DNA of 64,000 nt, taken from contig WANQ01000033.1 in NCBI GenBank assembly GCA_015521735.1, positions 1 to 64,000 on the forward strand, read 5' to 3'. A program made the translations under genes and the position numbers. Positions within the stretch are counted from its first letter, which is position 1, and each line of letters begins with the position of its first letter. Shown here piece by piece: positions 15,509 to 25,002 of this stretch. Source of the DNA: Pyrodictiaceae archaeon. GTDB taxonomy: Archaea; Thermoproteota; Thermoprotei_A; Sulfolobales; WANQ01. The notes under the pieces are model-generated. The model saw only the letters and a list, made by a program, of their open reading frames with translations. It searched no databases and was not told where the DNA came from.

Positions 15509-16059
15509 ATAACTCCCACCTAACTATATGTATGGCTTTAAAGGATTAAGGCGTATTGCAGTATAATAATCCTACCGTTGCAGAATCACTAATCATTTCT
15601 CCTAAATTGTTGCAGACTCTATTTGATTTCATGCAACAAAGCGATATGGATTCCGATCTCTGGAACCAGAGGTTCCGGGTTCAAATCCCGACGAGCCCGC
15701 CATAAAACATCTAAATCATCATTAATCTGGATGCAAAATATATCGGCTACCAAGACCATAGAATAAGGTCGAGGCCTTCTTAGCTTTGTTGGTCGTAGTG
15801 ACATTGCAGTCAAGTCTATGGACACCTTGAGGCGACATTGATTTTACGATCCATTACATATTCTTATAACATGTCTTCGAGTATGAATTGTCTTCTTGGT
15901 ATTATTTGGCTTCCAAGGATCTCTGCTTGTGAAGTGTTTCGTAGCTACATCCTACCTGTATCTTGCACTAAACTAGATGAAACACTTAAATACAAACACG
16001 CCTCTGCTTTAGACAATTTAGACAATTGATGAGGCAATTTATATGGAGTCTTCTGTCAA
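15509..16059. other. Gene-poor right end of the element and flank
   Basis: About 550 bases without a convincing gene. It holds the promoter region of the vapBC pair (TATGTATGGCTTTAAAGG near 15526-15543), several TTGCAG/TTGCAA words and the attR copy of the tRNA tail. Short frames exist but have no start site or natural composition. Confidence 0.6.
15665..15702 (+). repeat. attR: copy of the tRNA-Arg tail
   Basis: This segment ends in CGAGCCCGCCA and contains the intact T-loop GGGTTCAAATCCC. It matches the tRNA tail in 33 of 38 bases, and all five differences are transitions (G to A or C to T). The upstream bases do not match the tRNA, so it is not a tRNA gene. It marks the right end of the element. 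Confidence 0.85.
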
Positions 16060-16491
16060 CTAGGGCACCCGCTTGAAGCCCTCATCAAATGTTAGGATCC
16101 TCTTAATGCCATAATGTTTACAAGTTAAAGCTACTAGAGCATCTGCAGGTGGTAGGTAATACTTCTTAACTACATCAATGAGTTCTTGGAGTGTCGCTTT
16201 ATCCTCTAACACAGTCATTTTAGCATCCTTTAGAAACGTAACTAGCTCGTTTAGATCCTCCTCGAAGATGCCGTAACCGTGCGTCTTAATGCACTCTTTT
16301 AACTTTTCTACACGCCGTATCCCTAGCTTTAGCCACACCTTAGTCCTTACAATGGCGAATATCGCCTCATCTATTACGCGAATGCTAGTGTATAGCTCGT
16401 CCTCACTTAAGACTATGTCCTCAACAACTTGAGAGAAGGGTTTAACATCGTGGAGGTAGTAGATTATAGCGTTAGTATCTAGGAATAGCAT
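16060..16491 (-). CDS. vapC: PIN-domain toxin VapC
   Basis: A 143-residue PIN-fold ribonuclease with the full acidic set: MLFLDTNAIIYYL (D5), RVIDEAIFAI (Glu), PPADALVAL (Asp) and ILTFDEGF (Asp). Length is normal. It should cleave RNA unless bound by an antitoxin. No full antitoxin gene precedes it, only a short remnant frame. It lies just outside attR and before the second tail copy. Confidence 0.88.
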   Translation of the reverse strand: MLFLDTNAIIYYLHDVKPFSQVVEDIVLSEDELYTSIRVIDEAIFAIVRTKVWLKLGIRRVEKLKECIKTHGYGIFEEDLNELVTFLKDAKMTVLEDKATLQELIDVVKKYYLPPADALVALTCKHYGIKRILTFDEGFKRVP

Positions 16492-16494
16492 TAC

Positions 16495-16590
16495 TACTCC
16501 TCAGCCTCCAACATGAACTTGTCGAGAAGTCCCTTTGGAACAGAACTCACAGCTAATGTGATGAGACCATCAGTGATAGTAATCGTACTG
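16495..16590 (-). pseudogene. Remnant of an antitoxin gene
   Basis: The frame directly upstream of vapC reads LITLAVSSVPKGLLDKFMLE and then EAEE-stop, resembling the start of a VapB-type protein (beta strand, then a PKxLLDKF helix). It is closed upstream by a TGA and ends four bases before the vapC start. An 18-residue reading from GTG would be too short for a working antitoxin. Low confidence; it could be chance. Confidence 0.3.
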
Positions 16591-16668
16591 AATCATGATG
16601 CTGGAGTATATGCCACATTTTCTCGTGAATTTTTGCAACGCTCTCAATTTACAGCGCTGATCTACAGA

Positions 16669-16706
16669 ACCGGAAGGTCTCGGCTCAAATCTCGGCAAGT
16701 CCACCA
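16669..16706 (+). repeat. Second, decayed copy of the tRNA-Arg tail
   Basis: It matches the tRNA tail in 26 of 38 bases without gaps. Most differences are G to A or C to T. It keeps CTCAAATCTCGG and ends in CCACCA. It is in the same orientation as attL and attR and suggests an earlier integration, now decayed. Confidence 0.6.
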
Positions 16707-17438
16707 CATAGAACTTTTTACACAGACTTTTAGGGCGTATAGGTAAATTTTTAGTTACATTTAGTTGCCCAAAATTATAATGATTAAGGCAAAGCATATG
16801 CTGAATTCTAAACAACGATATAAAGGTGTTCTTTATTTTATTTCTAGACAATTCCCATGCTCCACATCAAAAACATAAGATTTTACAGTTTTGAAAAGAA
16901 CCTCCCATACGTTACTCTATTCAAGTATAAAATGACTCAGAAGCGTCCTAATCATCATGAGAGCATAGAATACCCTCTCCCATAGCAGCCTTTAAAGCCT
17001 CGTAAACGATTCTACAATGCTCTCAGCAACCGGACACGTCAACATTCCCCCTTAATCATACGCCCAAAAACTCATCAAGAAGGAGTCCGCAAAACATAAT
17101 AGCCTTTAGCCAACACTAAATATCTTGTAAGCAAGTTCCCTACAAGGAAGCACCTATAACTAAGAAACACAAGAAACACATCTAGCTATTCTTAATCATT
17201 TATTAAACCTATCTTGCTTTTATCCCTTATTCCTTTCAATGTTAACTTATGCAAAACAGATATCGCTAAAAGAAGTTAAATCATGTACAACTATTTCGGC
17301 AACAAAGCTCTATCTGAATGACTCCTTATAAGTCTTGAGTCTTTGGAGCTAGAGATTTTCGAGTTTCTGAACTCTGATAGAGCCACGTTATTGATTATTT
17401 ATTTGGCTTAGAATTCTTTATTAGATATGGGAGTGTAA

Positions 17439-18140
17439 ATGAGTGAAGCAAAGAATGATGGGATCATTACACGTGAGGTGTATTACTATAAGTTTAAAGG
17501 AGAGGTGAATACAGAACATGTGATAAAGGTAGCTGTACGAAGAGCACTTGAAATAGGTTCGTCTGCACTAATAGTTGCAAGTGAAACAGGTAGGAGTGCC
17601 CTCAAGGCGGCTAAGCTCCTTAGAGACTTAAATGCTGGATTAAAGCTTGTAGTAGTAACTCATCCTCCCGATGAAACTTGGGGTCCTAGAGGAAAAATCC
17701 CTATAGGGCTTAGGCATCCCCGTAATGTTAAGGCTCTTAGATGCCTTGAATCACTTGGAGCGATCATTGTTCAAGGTACAAGACCCTTAGCACCTACTTC
17801 TAGGAGTCTAGGCTGGGAGCAACCCCTGCCAGAAGTGATTATAGATAAGGTTTTGAGTATATTTGGTCAAGGAGTAAAGATAGCTATAGAGGCATCATTA
17901 ATGGCTACCGACTCTGGAGCTGTTAATAGAGGTGATATTGTAGTTTCTTTAGGTGGAACGTTCAAAGGTTTAGATGCGGCAATAGTAGCTAAGACAACAT
18001 ATTCTTACTATTTCTTAAAAGAATACGAACTACTGGAAATAATAGCTAAACCCTACTATACTAAAGTAAAGTTTCCCGAATATCAGGATCCTACATGGAA
18101 GGGAAATCTAGAACGATATTACGAGGAAATTAAATGCTAA
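17439..18140 (+). CDS. Stand-alone pyruvate kinase C-terminal-like protein
   Basis: A 233-residue protein resembling the pyruvate kinase alpha/beta (C-terminal regulatory) domain without the catalytic barrel. It has an ASETGRSALKAAKLL-type ligand-binding loop near 48 and a GGTFKGLDAAIVAKTT motif near 182. Single-domain proteins of this kind are widespread in archaea and of unknown function; a sensor of a phosphorylated metabolite is plausible. The ATG at 17439 follows GGGAGTG. It stands alone between two gene-poor stretches. The family is clear, the role unknown. Confidence 0.75.
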   Translation: MSEAKNDGIITREVYYYKFKGEVNTEHVIKVAVRRALEIGSSALIVASETGRSALKAAKLLRDLNAGLKLVVVTHPPDETWGPRGKIPIGLRHPRNVKALRCLESLGAIIVQGTRPLAPTSRSLGWEQPLPEVIIDKVLSIFGQGVKIAIEASLMATDSGAVNRGDIVVSLGGTFKGLDAAIVAKTTYSYYFLKEYELLEIIAKPYYTKVKFPEYQDPTWKGNLERYYEEIKC

Positions 18141-18723
18141 TTTCAAGACATGAGACTTAATGATAAATTTATTAAACTTGCATTGAGAATACAAAGACCA
18201 TTATAGTAATAACATCTCCTAATAAACATTTGATTATTAAGCTAAATTAGCATACAACCTACTATCTTATACATAGGTTAGCTATTCGATAATTCTAGAT
18301 CTCAAACGATTCTAATCTCTTCTGTTTAAGGTTGTACAATGAATTATGTAGAAAGACCCTTAAGTGATTAAAAACGCGATAACTTCCATTGAGCCATGCG
18401 CAATAGAGCCATTTTTGTCCTAGCATTACAGGAGAACTAGTTATGTTTCCTAAGGTGTTACGAGTTGCTTAACTCTGTATAGCGAAGCAATACGAAGTCA
18501 TACTCTTCTAAATAGTTACTAAGTATTCTTCTATGCACTAAAGACATAGTTCTGGAAAACATGTTAATATCTAATGTCTTAAAAGTGAAGCTAATTGCAT
18601 TTAGCGTTTTCAAGGTTTCTTACTGTCGTAAGGTTTATATATTAATTAAATGTCCATTTCGGAAAACGATTGTATGCAGAAATGTATGTCATGTAAAGTA
18701 TAGCGATAATTATGATGAAATGA
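18141..18723. other. Gene-poor 0.58-kb region
   Basis: No gene is supported here. The longest frames are under 20 codons from any good start. The region is AT-rich, with TATA-like sequences near 18638-18650 (TTATATATTAATTAA) that probably serve the phosphate transporter. Decayed DNA is the simplest reading. Confidence 0.5.
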
Positions 18724-19917
18724 GTGTTAGGGTGTAAGAGAGTGCTAACGTTTTGGCTGGTATTGGCGGTCTTTGCTGCTTTCTTTGTTGCCTGGAATAA
18801 TGGGTCTAATAATGCACCGAATTCTATTGGTACTGCTGTTGGTGCTGGTGTATTAAGTGTTAAGAGGGCTCTCATGCTTGCCGCTATTGCTAGTTTTGTT
18901 GGGGCAGTTAGTCTTGGGATATATGTTACTGATACTGTTATGAGGGGTATAGTGAATATAATGGGTATACCTAGTTTAATAGTAGTTAAAGGTATGATAG
19001 CAGTATTATTAGCTACGGGCACATGGACTCTTATAAGTACTTTCCTTGAAGTACCCATGAGCGTACACGTATGCATTATTGGTGGATTGCTGGGGTTCGG
19101 CTTAGCTATTGGTACTTCATTTATTAGTTGGGGTACTATTATTAAAATCATGATCGCTTGGATAGCAGCACCAATAGCCTCAGCAACCACGGCTTATGTA
19201 TTGTATCATGTTTTTAGGAAGTCATTTAAAGACCCAAGTATTGCGAAGGTTTCAATAATAGCTTCAAGCTATATGACTGTGTCTGTACCTACATTATTAA
19301 CGTTGATTAAGACTGTAAGTGCATCAGACATAGTGTTCGTATTAGTTATTACATTAACCATAAGTACTATGACAACAATTATTATCTACTTCTATTGGAA
19401 GAAACACGTAAATGCCAAGGGCGACCCCCTATACGAAGTATCAAGGATACTATTGATAATGGCGGCATCTGCGATGGCCTTTTCCTTTGGAGCAAATGAT
19501 GTCGCTAATTCTGCAGGACCGTTGGCAGCAATATTTTATGCTTTGGGTTATGGAGATCCGGTATCATCAGCATGGTACGCAATAATGGTTGCAGCAATAG
19601 GTTTGTCTGCAGGTATAGCAATGTGGGGTTCAAAGGTTATAGGTACAGTGGGTGAAAAAATAACACCATTATCACCACCAACGGCATACGTTGCCCAAAT
19701 GGCAGCTACACTAACAATGTTAGTAGTATCGCGTCTTGGATTACCTGTTTCTACATCAATGGCTATAATTGGAGGAGTAATGGGCGTTGGCTTATCTAGG
19801 GGGATAAGAAGCGTGAATAGGAGATTGGTTGTAAGAATATTTGGACTATGGTTTATAGCCTTACCTGCAACAATGAGTATAGCATACATACTAACTAAAC
19901 TATTTTTAACATTTTAA
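18724..19917 (+). CDS. pit: PiT-family inorganic phosphate transporter
   Basis: A 397-residue multi-span permease that moves phosphate with a cation. The two PiT signatures are present: WNNGSNNAPNSIGT near residue 21-34 and FGANDVANSAGPLAA in the second half, reflecting the duplicated topology. There are about ten hydrophobic helices. The GTG at 18724 is used; a second GTG at 18742 begins closer to the first helix. The DUF47 gene that usually partners PiT transporters lies about 600 bases downstream on the same strand, separated by a leftward NikR-like gene. Confidence 0.9.
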   Translation: MLGCKRVLTFWLVLAVFAAFFVAWNNGSNNAPNSIGTAVGAGVLSVKRALMLAAIASFVGAVSLGIYVTDTVMRGIVNIMGIPSLIVVKGMIAVLLATGTWTLISTFLEVPMSVHVCIIGGLLGFGLAIGTSFISWGTIIKIMIAWIAAPIASATTAYVLYHVFRKSFKDPSIAKVSIIASSYMTVSVPTLLTLIKTVSASDIVFVLVITLTISTMTTIIIYFYWKKHVNAKGDPLYEVSRILLIMAASAMAFSFGANDVANSAGPLAAIFYALGYGDPVSSAWYAIMVAAIGLSAGIAMWGSKVIGTVGEKITPLSPPTAYVAQMAATLTMLVVSRLGLPVSTSMAIIGGVMGVGLSRGIRSVNRRLVVRIFGLWFIALPATMSIAYILTKLFLTF

Positions 19918-20023
19918 GTCAAAGACAACTACCAACGTACTGATAACGTAGTCCCATATATTAGTACTTGTCTAGTTAAAACACCATGGGGGCAATGCTT
20001 CAATATAAGTTTACTAATAATCT

Positions 20024-20449
20024 TCAGTATGCAAGTAATAGTGGCCTCGCTATTTTTACTCCTTTTACTTTTATTAGTTCATTAAGTAAACCCTTTATCT
20101 TACTACTCTCTCCCCTCACTACTATCATAAGTAAACAGTTTTCCCTATCAAGGTGTAAGTGAAAAGCTCCAACAACTATATCAAGATACTTATGTTGTAT
20201 ATCTGTTAGTTCTTCATCTACCTCTCCAACGTCATGATTATATATCACTCCTATAGCACCAACTACTTGCCCTGATAACTTCCAGCGATGCTCAGCTATG
20301 AATAGTCTAAGAGCTTCTTGGACTAACTGTGATTTACTCCTTATTTCTAGCTTACCCATACATTCATTTAATTCCTTAGCTAGATCCGGCGGAATATATA
20401 CGCCGAACCTAACTCCTTTCATAGATTCATGACCCAATATATACCCCAT
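20024..20449 (-). CDS. nikR: NikR-like nickel-responsive regulator
   Basis: A ribbon-helix-helix DNA-binding domain (RFGVYIPPDLAKELN, KSQLVQEALRLF) is followed by an ACT-like metal-binding domain. The nickel ligands are in place with the E. coli NikR spacing: H86, H97, H99 and C105 (QHKY... FHLHLDRENC). Starting at the second Met (codon 10, 20422) would number them H77, H88, H90 and C96, close to the E. coli values. No nickel transporter is seen nearby, so its targets lie elsewhere. Confidence 0.92.
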   Translation of the reverse strand: MGYILGHESMKGVRFGVYIPPDLAKELNECMGKLEIRSKSQLVQEALRLFIAEHRWKLSGQVVGAIGVIYNHDVGEVDEELTDIQHKYLDIVVGAFHLHLDRENCLLMIVVRGESSKIKGLLNELIKVKGVKIARPLLLAY

Positions 20450-20527
20450 TATAGGTAATTACCCATACTGTTTAATTACTTTTCACTACTCTTTACTAGG
20501 TAGACCAGCAATATAGTATGATAAAGG

Positions 20528-21193
20528 GTGAGTAACATGGTTGCATCTCATAGTATAATACCAGAGAACCTAATAAAGGAACTTTTAGAATACATAGAGT
20601 TAATAGGGAAAATAGTTAGCAATTTAAGGAAAGGTATACTGTTATTAAATGATTTACGGATAGGAGAGGCCATGAAGACTCTATCTGAGGGTATAAGAAC
20701 TGATACAAAAGCGGATGAAGTAAGAAGGAATATTCTATTCAAAATAGATGAAGCTATCAAAGACTCAGATGTTAAAGAAGCATTAGCTAGGCTTATACGT
20801 AGATTTGACTTAATATCAGAGCAGTCAAAGGAAGCCTCTAGGTATTTAACCATAATACCGTACCTTGAGATTCCTGTAAGGATTAGAGAACGAATAGAGG
20901 AGATGAGTAGACTTGCTTCAGAATCCGTAGACCTACTAGTAAATGCCGTTAAAGCATTAATAGAAGGCGATGATAAGAAAGCTCTCTCACAAGCAATACG
21001 TGTTGAAGAAATAGAAGAAAAAGGTGATGAAGTAAACATGGCTTCAAGAAAACTGTTATTAGATTATGGTGGAAAAGTTGAGAATCCTGCACTCATAGTC
21101 CTTCTAAGAGACTTCATAGAAGCGTTAGAAAACATTATAGATTTTGCAGAAGATGCAGCAGATTATATTCGCATACTAGCATTGAAGTACTAA
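20528..21193 (+). CDS. DUF47/PhoU-like phosphate transport partner
   Basis: A 221-residue, all-helical DUF47 protein (PhoU-like three-helix bundles). Typical segments are IRVEEIEEKGDEVNMASRK and ALENIIDFAEDAADYIRIL. In archaea and bacteria this family is nearly always encoded beside a PiT transporter and is thought to control it. That agrees with the transporter ending 600 bases upstream. The E-x3-D-type metal-binding patterns of PhoU bundles are partly visible. Confidence 0.85.
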   Translation: MSNMVASHSIIPENLIKELLEYIELIGKIVSNLRKGILLLNDLRIGEAMKTLSEGIRTDTKADEVRRNILFKIDEAIKDSDVKEALARLIRRFDLISEQSKEASRYLTIIPYLEIPVRIRERIEEMSRLASESVDLLVNAVKALIEGDDKKALSQAIRVEEIEEKGDEVNMASRKLLLDYGGKVENPALIVLLRDFIEALENIIDFAEDAADYIRILALKY

Positions 21194-21220
21194 GCATTAA
21201 GCATTTTAAAATGGAATTAT

Positions 21221-21901
21221 CTAAAGATCGAGTAAAGCTTTAAATACTATATTCAATGCGAACAACATTAACACTAAGGCTAGTACTAGTAAAAGGATCT
21301 TGTAGCCTCTTGAACCCATAATCTTTACTCCCTGTGATCCTGCATACGCTAGGAATATTAGCCAAATGTAGTCAAGCCATACGTGTAGTGGATAGAGGAA
21401 AAGTACTCCCAGTATTAGACCTAGTAGACTAATACTCTTCTTAATTAACTCTAACCCTAAGGTTGCCCACCATATTAGAAAGTATGGGTTGAATGCTGTG
21501 AATGCTATACCTACTATGATAGGCGTGTTCTTGGTAAAGGTTCTTCTCAGTGAGGCGGTATCGAAGACTTCACTCCTGTTTTGAGCCAATGCATCTCTTA
21601 CTAATAGGTAAGCGAAGAAAAATGCTATAGCCAGTACTGTTAGTGAGAAGACGGCCTTAACATAATAATTCTCTAAGAATACGCTTATAGATCCAAGGAA
21701 TAAAGACAATAACACGATGTAAGGCAACTCTACAATGGTGTGTCCTAATGCTAATTCTAGGCCACTTTTCCAGCCATTTCTTACACCATAAACTATGGCT
21801 GAAGTAGAAAGTAGACCTGGAGCTAAAGCACCTGAAGCAGATATACTAATTATTGTAAACGCTAGTACAATTAGCTCCATACTTAACACCAAGAACTGCA
21901 T
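21221..21901 (-). CDS. LysE-family exporter
   Basis: A 226-residue membrane protein with about six helices and the LysE/RhtB layout: a small-residue first helix followed by GALAPGLLSTSAIVYGVRNG, a long middle loop (RDALAQNRSEVF) and a conserved FNPYFLIWWATLG segment. These proteins export amino acids or related small molecules. It is convergent with the DUF47 gene, with a 27-base gap. Substrate unknown. Confidence 0.85.
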   Translation of the reverse strand: MQFLVLSMELIVLAFTIISISASGALAPGLLSTSAIVYGVRNGWKSGLELALGHTIVELPYIVLLSLFLGSISVFLENYYVKAVFSLTVLAIAFFFAYLLVRDALAQNRSEVFDTASLRRTFTKNTPIIVGIAFTAFNPYFLIWWATLGLELIKKSISLLGLILGVLFLYPLHVWLDYIWLIFLAYAGSQGVKIMGSRGYKILLLVLALVLMLFALNIVFKALLDL

Positions 21902-21980
21902 TAATGCTTGAGTAATCTACAAAGCAAATATGATGGTTTAAATAGTTTACTTAAAATATAGGGCTACTTAATCCTAAAAG

Positions 21981-23219
21981 CTATCCTTCCTCAACTACAC
22001 GTAGTAGTTTTAGAGTTTTCTTAACTACGTCTAAAGCACTTTTACCTAGTACTATAATTAATGGCTCAATACCCCAACAGCCCTTATGAAATACTATGTC
22101 TGGTTTCACGTTGATACTTTGTAGGCATTCATTAAAGGATTGATTAATAGACTCTAACTGCGAAGATTCCTTAGAACAATGCTTTATCTCACATTCAACC
22201 ACGACATAACCTAATTCTTGTGCTTTATTAATTATCTTAGGCGAGAACTTTATGTTTATTGCAGATCTAATATCAGGGTATATGTTTGTTATTATTTTTA
22301 ATAGAGAGGCCATATGTTTTGAGGCTCCGAAGAGAACTGGACCTACAGGTCTAGCTTCGCTACCATACCTTATTATTCTACCCTTTACACCTGCTATATC
22401 ATTAAGTTCTTTAACGTATTGAGCTGGCAGGGACATAACTATGTTGGTTTGTACTTCGGGTATATAGCGTCCTATAGTTGAAGAGTTCTTTTCAATTAAC
22501 TCTAACGCCTTATACATATTATCTAACACGTTTAATCGCTCAACTAGTACGTTAAGATATAGTAGAGGGCTTGTAGTTAAGTTGTATTTAGCCATATCTG
22601 CTAGAACCTCAACATCCTTGCTTAGTGTTTCCTCTAGAGAGTCGTTTAGTAAGCCTATTGCAATTAAAGTAGCTATAGCTTTGACTACGTCATCAATGTT
22701 CTTAACTTTACCTTCAAACTTTAACTTCATAGTAGATTGCTTATTTAAGATGATTGATACGGTTATGTATTCTTTTTCTAAACTTATTAACGCAAATACT
22801 TTTACTGGTAACCTTATTTTACTATAGTCAATTGTTTTTTCTTGTTGTGCTAATACTGTTACGGCTATGCTATCATATCCTAGAGATCTAAGTACTTTAA
22901 CATGTCTAGCAATTCTGTCTAAATCCAGTGAACTGTATTCTATTACCGTAGTCCTGCAACATAGTTTTTTGAAAATGTCTATGTATTCATCTACAATTGT
23001 ATCCAACGTAATTATTGCATCTATGTTGTGTTTTCCTACTACTTCACTAACCTGTCTTTCTATATCTGCGTACTGCAAGGTTAATGTATTATTGCCTAGT
23101 TTTAATCCTACGATAATGCTATGGCATTTAACATTAAATATACCTGACATAACTGTTTCTAAAGGTGGTGTGTAAAGTGGGTCATGTAGTGTTAGTAATA
23201 GTATTGTTTTAGGCTTCAA
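21981..23219 (-). CDS. thiN: ThiD-like/ThiN thiamine phosphate synthase
   Basis: A 412-residue two-domain protein. The C-terminal domain (about 240-412) is archaeal ThiN: IPEVQTNIVMSLP, GVKGRIIRYG, VGPVLFGASKHMA, SAINIKFSP, HKGCWGIEPLI. It joins the pyrimidine and thiazole phosphates. The N-terminal part has the size and start (ILLLTLHDPLYTPP) of the ThiD kinase usually fused here, but the substrate and ATP signatures of a ribokinase fold are not recognisable. It is likely a degenerate kinase. It follows the PII gene on the same strand after a 28-base gap. Confidence 0.8.
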   Translation of the reverse strand: MKPKTILLLTLHDPLYTPPLETVMSGIFNVKCHSIIVGLKLGNNTLTLQYADIERQVSEVVGKHNIDAIITLDTIVDEYIDIFKKLCCRTTVIEYSSLDLDRIARHVKVLRSLGYDSIAVTVLAQQEKTIDYSKIRLPVKVFALISLEKEYITVSIILNKQSTMKLKFEGKVKNIDDVVKAIATLIAIGLLNDSLEETLSKDVEVLADMAKYNLTTSPLLYLNVLVERLNVLDNMYKALELIEKNSSTIGRYIPEVQTNIVMSLPAQYVKELNDIAGVKGRIIRYGSEARPVGPVLFGASKHMASLLKIITNIYPDIRSAINIKFSPKIINKAQELGYVVVECEIKHCSKESSQLESINQSFNECLQSINVKPDIVFHKGCWGIEPLIIVLGKSALDVVKKTLKLLRVVEEG

Positions 23220-23247
23220 GTACTCTTATCCCTCTCTTAGCGAATAC

Positions 23248-23634
<387 letters not shown>

Positions 23635-23641
23635 TTATAAG

Positions 23642-24892
23642 TTATCGGTGGTATCTACCGCATTCACCTATGCTTATACTTTCATTCTCTATTGTCCTAA
23701 GAATCTCTATTTCTCCTAATATCTTGTATAGGGATTTAGACTCTACTCCTGTGAGGCCGTCAATTATTACTAGTTTTTGTTGTTTACCATTATTTTCTTC
23801 GAGTAAACCTACGTATAGTGGGTAGTATACTATGGTTACTTTTTCTATGTGCCCATTTAATGCTTCAACAAGTTCAATGAATTTACTTATGAATGCTTTG
23901 GGCTCTAATACTATTATGCCTCTGGACTTATCGGGTACTCCTTTCAGTATTTCGGCTCTAATTGTATGTACTAGTTCTAATGGGTCAAAGGTTTTCGCAA
24001 GTATACTGTATCTTATCTCAGCCATGTCCCCGAACAAGTCTATTAATGATTTCTCAGCTAGCCTACCTAGTATAGCCCTTAGTTTCTCACCAAGCACTCC
24101 TACTGCTTCCTCTATATCATTTAATGTAGCAGTACCTTCCTTTGAAATCACCCTGAGTATATTTATCGCCTCCTCTGAGAGGTCAGAGAATTTCCCTAAA
24201 ACTTCATCAATACCTATTGTCTCTCCCTCTCTCGTCACGAGATATCCTTGAACTCCATCAAATACTAGTTTTGTGTTAACGAGTCTTGTCTCTGTCTTAA
24301 ATGGATCTGTTTCTGATATCTGAGCTTCAATAACTATTAATGGCAGATATACGAGTGCACATGAGGATATTTTCCTACGTCTACGTAGTATTGAGTGCCC
24401 TTTCTTCATTAACTCTATGGCGTCGTTAACGTTAATTTTAGGCTTAAAGTATTCTTCACTGAAGAATTTATATGATTTAGCTTTTGATAAATCAAGCTTT
24501 AATTCTTCCACGGGTCTTATAATGTCTATCCCATAGTGTTTTGCTAACTCATATGCTTCAGGATCTATATCCGATAATACTATTAAGGCTATCTTATCTA
24601 CTGGTAACTCGTTTCTCCACGCAATAAATCTTTCAACATCATTTATTGTCAAGATCTCTCTGTGTACTACGAAGCCTATACGTATTTCTAGACCAGGTAT
24701 AGGTGATGCTAGTGCTAGTAGGTCTAGTGTATGATGTACTCCTCCCTCACCCTCAATTATATATTTCCTCTTTACTTCAAAACCCATCTTGTTAAGCCTT
24801 AATGTTATCCAGGAGAGAATGTAGTCTACACCGTTAGTGCTTTTATCTATTACTTGTTTCCGGTCGTGCTCAACTACTTCGGCTTCTGTCAA
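23642..24892 (-). CDS. Restriction-endonuclease-fold protein with winged helix
   Basis: A 416-residue archaeal protein. The N-terminal 130 residues fit a PD-(D/E)xK nuclease-like fold (KMGFEVKRKYII, HHTLDLLALAS, RIGFVVHREILTINDVERF), but the usual ExK is replaced by VVHRE, so activity is doubtful. A winged-helix segment follows near 245-300 (AINILRVISKEGTATLNDIE, AILGRLAEKSLIDLFG). The C-terminal region is unknown. Together with the PII and ThiN genes it may form a leftward unit. It could be a DNA-binding regulator rather than a nuclease. Confidence 0.6.
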   Translation of the reverse strand: MTEAEVVEHDRKQVIDKSTNGVDYILSWITLRLNKMGFEVKRKYIIEGEGGVHHTLDLLALASPIPGLEIRIGFVVHREILTINDVERFIAWRNELPVDKIALIVLSDIDPEAYELAKHYGIDIIRPVEELKLDLSKAKSYKFFSEEYFKPKINVNDAIELMKKGHSILRRRRKISSCALVYLPLIVIEAQISETDPFKTETRLVNTKLVFDGVQGYLVTREGETIGIDEVLGKFSDLSEEAINILRVISKEGTATLNDIEEAVGVLGEKLRAILGRLAEKSLIDLFGDMAEIRYSILAKTFDPLELVHTIRAEILKGVPDKSRGIIVLEPKAFISKFIELVEALNGHIEKVTIVYYPLYVGLLEENNGKQQKLVIIDGLTGVESKSLYKILGEIEILRTIENESISIGECGRYHR

Positions 24893-25002
24893 TGCTTATG
24901 CCACCTACTACAGCAAGCCTCTACGTATATTTTCGTTAATAAGTATTTATTCCTGACAGATATAACGTGTACCCTATTGGATTAAATAGTATGTCTAGGC
25001 TA

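Larger units (their letters stand above)
6460..15702. mobile_element. Integrated genetic element in tRNA-Arg(CCG)
   Basis: The boundaries are the tRNA tail (attL) and its copy at 15665-15702 (attR), about 9.2 kb apart, with the integrase next to attL. Cargo: a large exported transglutaminase-like protein, a leftward block (membrane protein, 320-residue protein, frameshifted winged-helix gene), a nucleotidyltransferase-fold gene with a partner, two or three unknown genes and a damaged VapBC pair. No replication gene, capsid gene or conjugation gene is recognised, so virus or plasmid origin is undecided. Base composition is mosaic: GC-rich around 7.9-10.5 and 12.7-14.8 kb and AT-rich between and after. 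Confidence 0.85.
16492..17438. other. Gene-poor 0.95-kb region
   Basis: Apart from the antitoxin remnant and the second decayed tRNA tail, no gene is supported. All frames are short or interrupted. The leftward strand near 16930-17080 shows broken coding-like stretches separated by stops, consistent with decayed genes of an older element. The 3' end holds the promoter region for the gene at 17439 (TTATTTATTTGG near 17396). Confidence 0.6.

Noticed and set aside
15640-15702. A second tRNA gene at attR
   Set aside because: Only the T arm and tail match; the 5' acceptor strand, D arm and a stable anticodon stem are missing.
15619-15825. Leftward 68-codon frame over attR
   Set aside because: It contains the translated tRNA tail (NPEPLVPE), so it is not a natural protein.
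16930-16985. C/D-box guide RNA on the leftward strand (ATGATGA followed by CTGA)
   Set aside because: The second box pair (C' and D) is absent, so the match is probably chance.
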